A DNA stretch of 14,703 nt from the NCBI GenBank assembly GCA_964429995.1, contig CAYSDY010000012.1, forward strand, positions 1 to 14,703, written 5' to 3'. The stretch's first letter is position 1. Each line of letters starts with the position of its first letter. The notes under the pieces were generated by a model, which was given only the letters and a program-made list of their open reading frames with translations, searched no databases and was not told the DNA's origin. Source of the stretch: UBA583 sp964429995. GTDB lineage: Archaea > Nanobdellota > Nanobdellia > Woesearchaeales > UBA583. The position numbers and the translations under genes are program-made. Shown here one piece after another: positions 12,989 through 14,703 of the stretch.

Positions 12989-14629
12989 ATGACAGATACT
13001 GAAAAACAAATATTAGGAAAAGTAAATTCTCTTGATGATCGGATAGAGAAAATGATAAAAGTTGCAGGTTCAACCAAAGAAAATGTTGTAAAGGCAAGTT
13101 GTTTTTTAAGAAATATTCTTGTTGGACTTATTATGCTCATTACGATATACATATTATGGAACTTTTTTCCTGCAAGTATAATAGAAAATTTGGTAAATAA
13201 AATTTTTGAGCCTTTGTATGTTTTTACATCAAATCACACTTTGTTATTTAATTTTAACATGTATTTTTTTATAGACATATTCAAGCAATTTTTAATATAC
13301 GTTGTAATTTATTTTAACATTTTTTTTTTATTACCACTAAATGCTGTTTTTAATACAGAAGATATATCAAAAAAAATTCTTAATATAGAAAAAAATTTTA
13401 CTATTTTTTATGTAATATTTGTAGTTGTTTTTTATTTGATATCTTTTACAATATACAATCCAGACCATGTTGCAAATCCAATAAACATTATATCAGATAA
13501 ACAAGCACAGATAGAAGAAAGTTATTCTATGTGTGTTTTTAAAAACATGGATAATCCTCTTATATGTAATCAAGACAGAAGAAAAGCACAGGAAAGTCAG
13601 AAAACAGATTATTCATTAGAATTATTACCACAGACAAAATCCACATATACTTTAGATCAAATAAAAAGCTTTCCTGTCAATTATCAAATTAAAACAAAAG
13701 GAGGAAGCATAAAGCTTGAAAAATTTGAGTGTTATATAGATGATAAAAAAGAACCAGTATATGTACAAGATTTACAGGGAAAGGTTCTAAGACATGAAAT
13801 AGAAAAACAACTTAATCTTAAATGTCCAATAGAAATAGAAAAATTGGATAGTCGTTTCAGATATGATTTTAAAATAAGACCAGTTTTGTATTATTCAATA
13901 GATACAACTGTAACACATTCAATACCTATAGTTGACATGAGTGGGTATAGTGAAGATGATATATATATAAAAGAAAACAGATACATCATAAATTTTAGAG
14001 AATTAAGTCCAATAATGTCTGACAACATATTTAAGATAACTTCAACTTGGTATCCAGATTTACCATTATTTTTTGGTCAACCTGAATACGATTCAAAGAC
14101 CTATTCTGTTGATTTTGTTATCCAAAAGAATGATTATAGCCAAGCAAGAGCATTTGGTGACATGATATCAAGCAATATAACCTCATTAAAAATTCCAACA
14201 GTTTTTGATTATGGATGTGATAATAAGATTGAAGAAACATGTGAAAAAGAACTATACATTACTGAGCAAAATGGAAATCAACAGATGAATTTAAATTTAA
14301 ATTTAAAACTAAAGACTCTTCCTTTGCAAAAAGAAACATTAGAAATAATACAGATAAATATAACATCAGAAATGAAAAAATCATCAACAATATACATCAA
14401 TCTTGAAGATAGAAATTTTAAAGCAGAAGAGCCAGTAGCAGAAGAGCCAAAAGTTGAAGAGCCAAAAGTTGAAGATCCAAAAGTTGAAGATCCAAAAGTT
14501 GAAGAGCCAAAAGCAGAAGAGCCAAAAGCAGAAGAACCAAAAGCAGAAGAACCAAAAGCAGAAGAACCAAAAGCAGAAGAGCCAGTAGCAGAAGAGCCAG
14601 TAGCAGAAGAGCCAGAAGTAGTACAATAG
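12989..14629 (+). CDS. Three-helix membrane protein with large external domain and EEP-repeat tail; C-terminus probably frameshifted
   Basis: A 546-residue protein of unknown family. The N-terminal 40 residues are cytoplasmic and coiled-coil-prone (LGKVNSLDDRIEKMIKVAGS). Transmembrane helices lie at about 42-60, 92-117 and 138-157, which would place the long domain (about 160-470) outside the cell. That domain has paired cysteines (for example C182 and C194 in MCVFKNMDNPLIC) and beta-rich stretches. The tail (residues 478-542) is thirteen pentapeptides of the type (K/V)(A/V)E(E/D)P, a rigid acidic spacer. The frame ends at a TAG (14627-14629), but the repeat resumes one frame away as AEEPKVTSELPPPKF with a stop at 14674-14676. 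A single missing base near 14626 would explain this. The protein is co-transcribed with the small helical protein upstream. Confidence 0.8.
   Translation: MTDTEKQILGKVNSLDDRIEKMIKVAGSTKENVVKASCFLRNILVGLIMLITIYILWNFFPASIIENLVNKIFEPLYVFTSNHTLLFNFNMYFFIDIFKQFLIYVVIYFNIFFLLPLNAVFNTEDISKKILNIEKNFTIFYVIFVVVFYLISFTIYNPDHVANPINIISDKQAQIEESYSMCVFKNMDNPLICNQDRRKAQESQKTDYSLELLPQTKSTYTLDQIKSFPVNYQIKTKGGSIKLEKFECYIDDKKEPVYVQDLQGKVLRHEIEKQLNLKCPIEIEKLDSRFRYDFKIRPVLYYSIDTTVTHSIPIVDMSGYSEDDIYIKENRYIINFRELSPIMSDNIFKITSTWYPDLPLFFGQPEYDSKTYSVDFVIQKNDYSQARAFGDMISSNITSLKIPTVFDYGCDNKIEETCEKELYITEQNGNQQMNLNLNLKLKTLPLQKETLEIIQINITSEMKKSSTIYINLEDRNFKAEEPVAEEPKVEEPKVEDPKVEDPKVEEPKAEEPKAEEPKAEEPKAEEPKAEEPVAEEPVAEEPEVVQ
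14420..14614 (+). repeat. Thirteen 15-bp coding repeats (EEP pentapeptides)
   Basis: Thirteen units encode KAEEP, VAEEP, KVEEP, KVEDP twice, KVEEP, KAEEP five times and VAEEP twice. Several neighbouring units are identical in DNA (for example AAAGCAGAAGAACCA). Such arrays expand and contract by replication slippage, so copy number is likely to vary between strains. Confidence 0.95.
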
Positions 14630-14658
14630 CAGAAGAGCCAAAGGTAACTAGTGAACTA

Positions 14659-14694
14659 CCACCACCTAAATTCTAACTGGAATTTAGGAAGTGG
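14659..14694 (+). repeat. Strong hairpin at the right edge of the window
   Basis: CCTAAATTC (14665-14673) pairs perfectly with GAATTTAGG (14680-14688) around a 6-nt loop. After a 2x2 internal loop, CCAC (14659-14662) pairs with GTGG (14691-14694), giving 13 bp in all. The loop contains the restored stop codon TAA (14674-14676). It may end the operon transcript. The GTGGCTTCTTG that closes it also recalls ends of small transposon-derived palindromes, but no transposase is visible. Confidence 0.6.
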
Positions 14695-14703
14695 CTTCTT
14701 GCA

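Noticed and set aside
14384..14641. Minus-strand ORF rich in Phe, Trp, Leu and Cys
   Set aside because: It is the mirror of the 15-bp EEP repeats on the plus strand; the open frame comes from the repeat's base pattern, not from selection.

Overview
The window is very AT-rich and reads as archaeal. At least five transcription starts show a TATA-like box about 28-37 nt upstream of a start codon or mature RNA end. The starts lack Shine-Dalgarno sequences, which suggests leaderless or short-leader mRNAs. The single tRNA has no encoded CCA. Gene content (COG1361-type exported protein inside an ABC operon, flavin-dependent thymidylate synthase, Cys-rich secreted proteins, DUF285 surface repeats) would suit a small DPANN-type archaeon such as a Woesearchaeota or Pacearchaeota relative. 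That placement is an inference, not a proof.

Layout. Positions 13-1782 hold the 3' part of a DUF285/BspA-like surface protein. It probably continues left of the window and appears frameshifted near position 55. Positions 1874-6743 form a tight five-gene operon: a MarR-type repressor, an ABC ATPase, an exported COG1361-like beta-sandwich protein with one C-terminal membrane helix, and two different MacB/FtsX-type permeases. A 35-bp dyad lies over the promoter and start codon of the marR gene and is a good autoregulatory operator candidate. Positions 6886-8362 hold a coiled-coil protein of unknown function facing a Fe/Mn superoxide dismutase; the two genes overlap tail to tail by 11 bp.

Positions 8363-8863 hold a tRNA with anticodon CAU in an otherwise gene-poor stretch. 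At 8864-10012 is a double-length ThyX whose two halves have lost opposite parts of the catalytic motif. Positions 10092-12285 hold two secreted Cys-rich proteins, a lipoprotein and a protein with four thrombospondin type-1-like repeats, which share the same eight-Cys C-terminal module. Positions 12379-14629 hold a two-gene operon: a small helical protein and a three-helix membrane protein with a (K/V)(A/V)E(E/D)P repeat tail. Its reading frame seems to have lost one base just before the original C-terminus. A strong hairpin closes the window.

How the genes fit together. Much of the window concerns the cell envelope: a regulated ABC export or envelope-remodelling complex, and several exported disulfide-rich or repeat proteins that could mediate contact with a host or other cells. 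Housekeeping functions (dTMP synthesis, superoxide defence, tRNA) sit between them. I see no CRISPR array, integrase or complete transposon. The observations most worth pursuing are the reciprocal motif loss in the ThyX halves, the shared Cys-rich module beside archaeal TSP1 repeats, and the concentric dyad at the MarR promoter.
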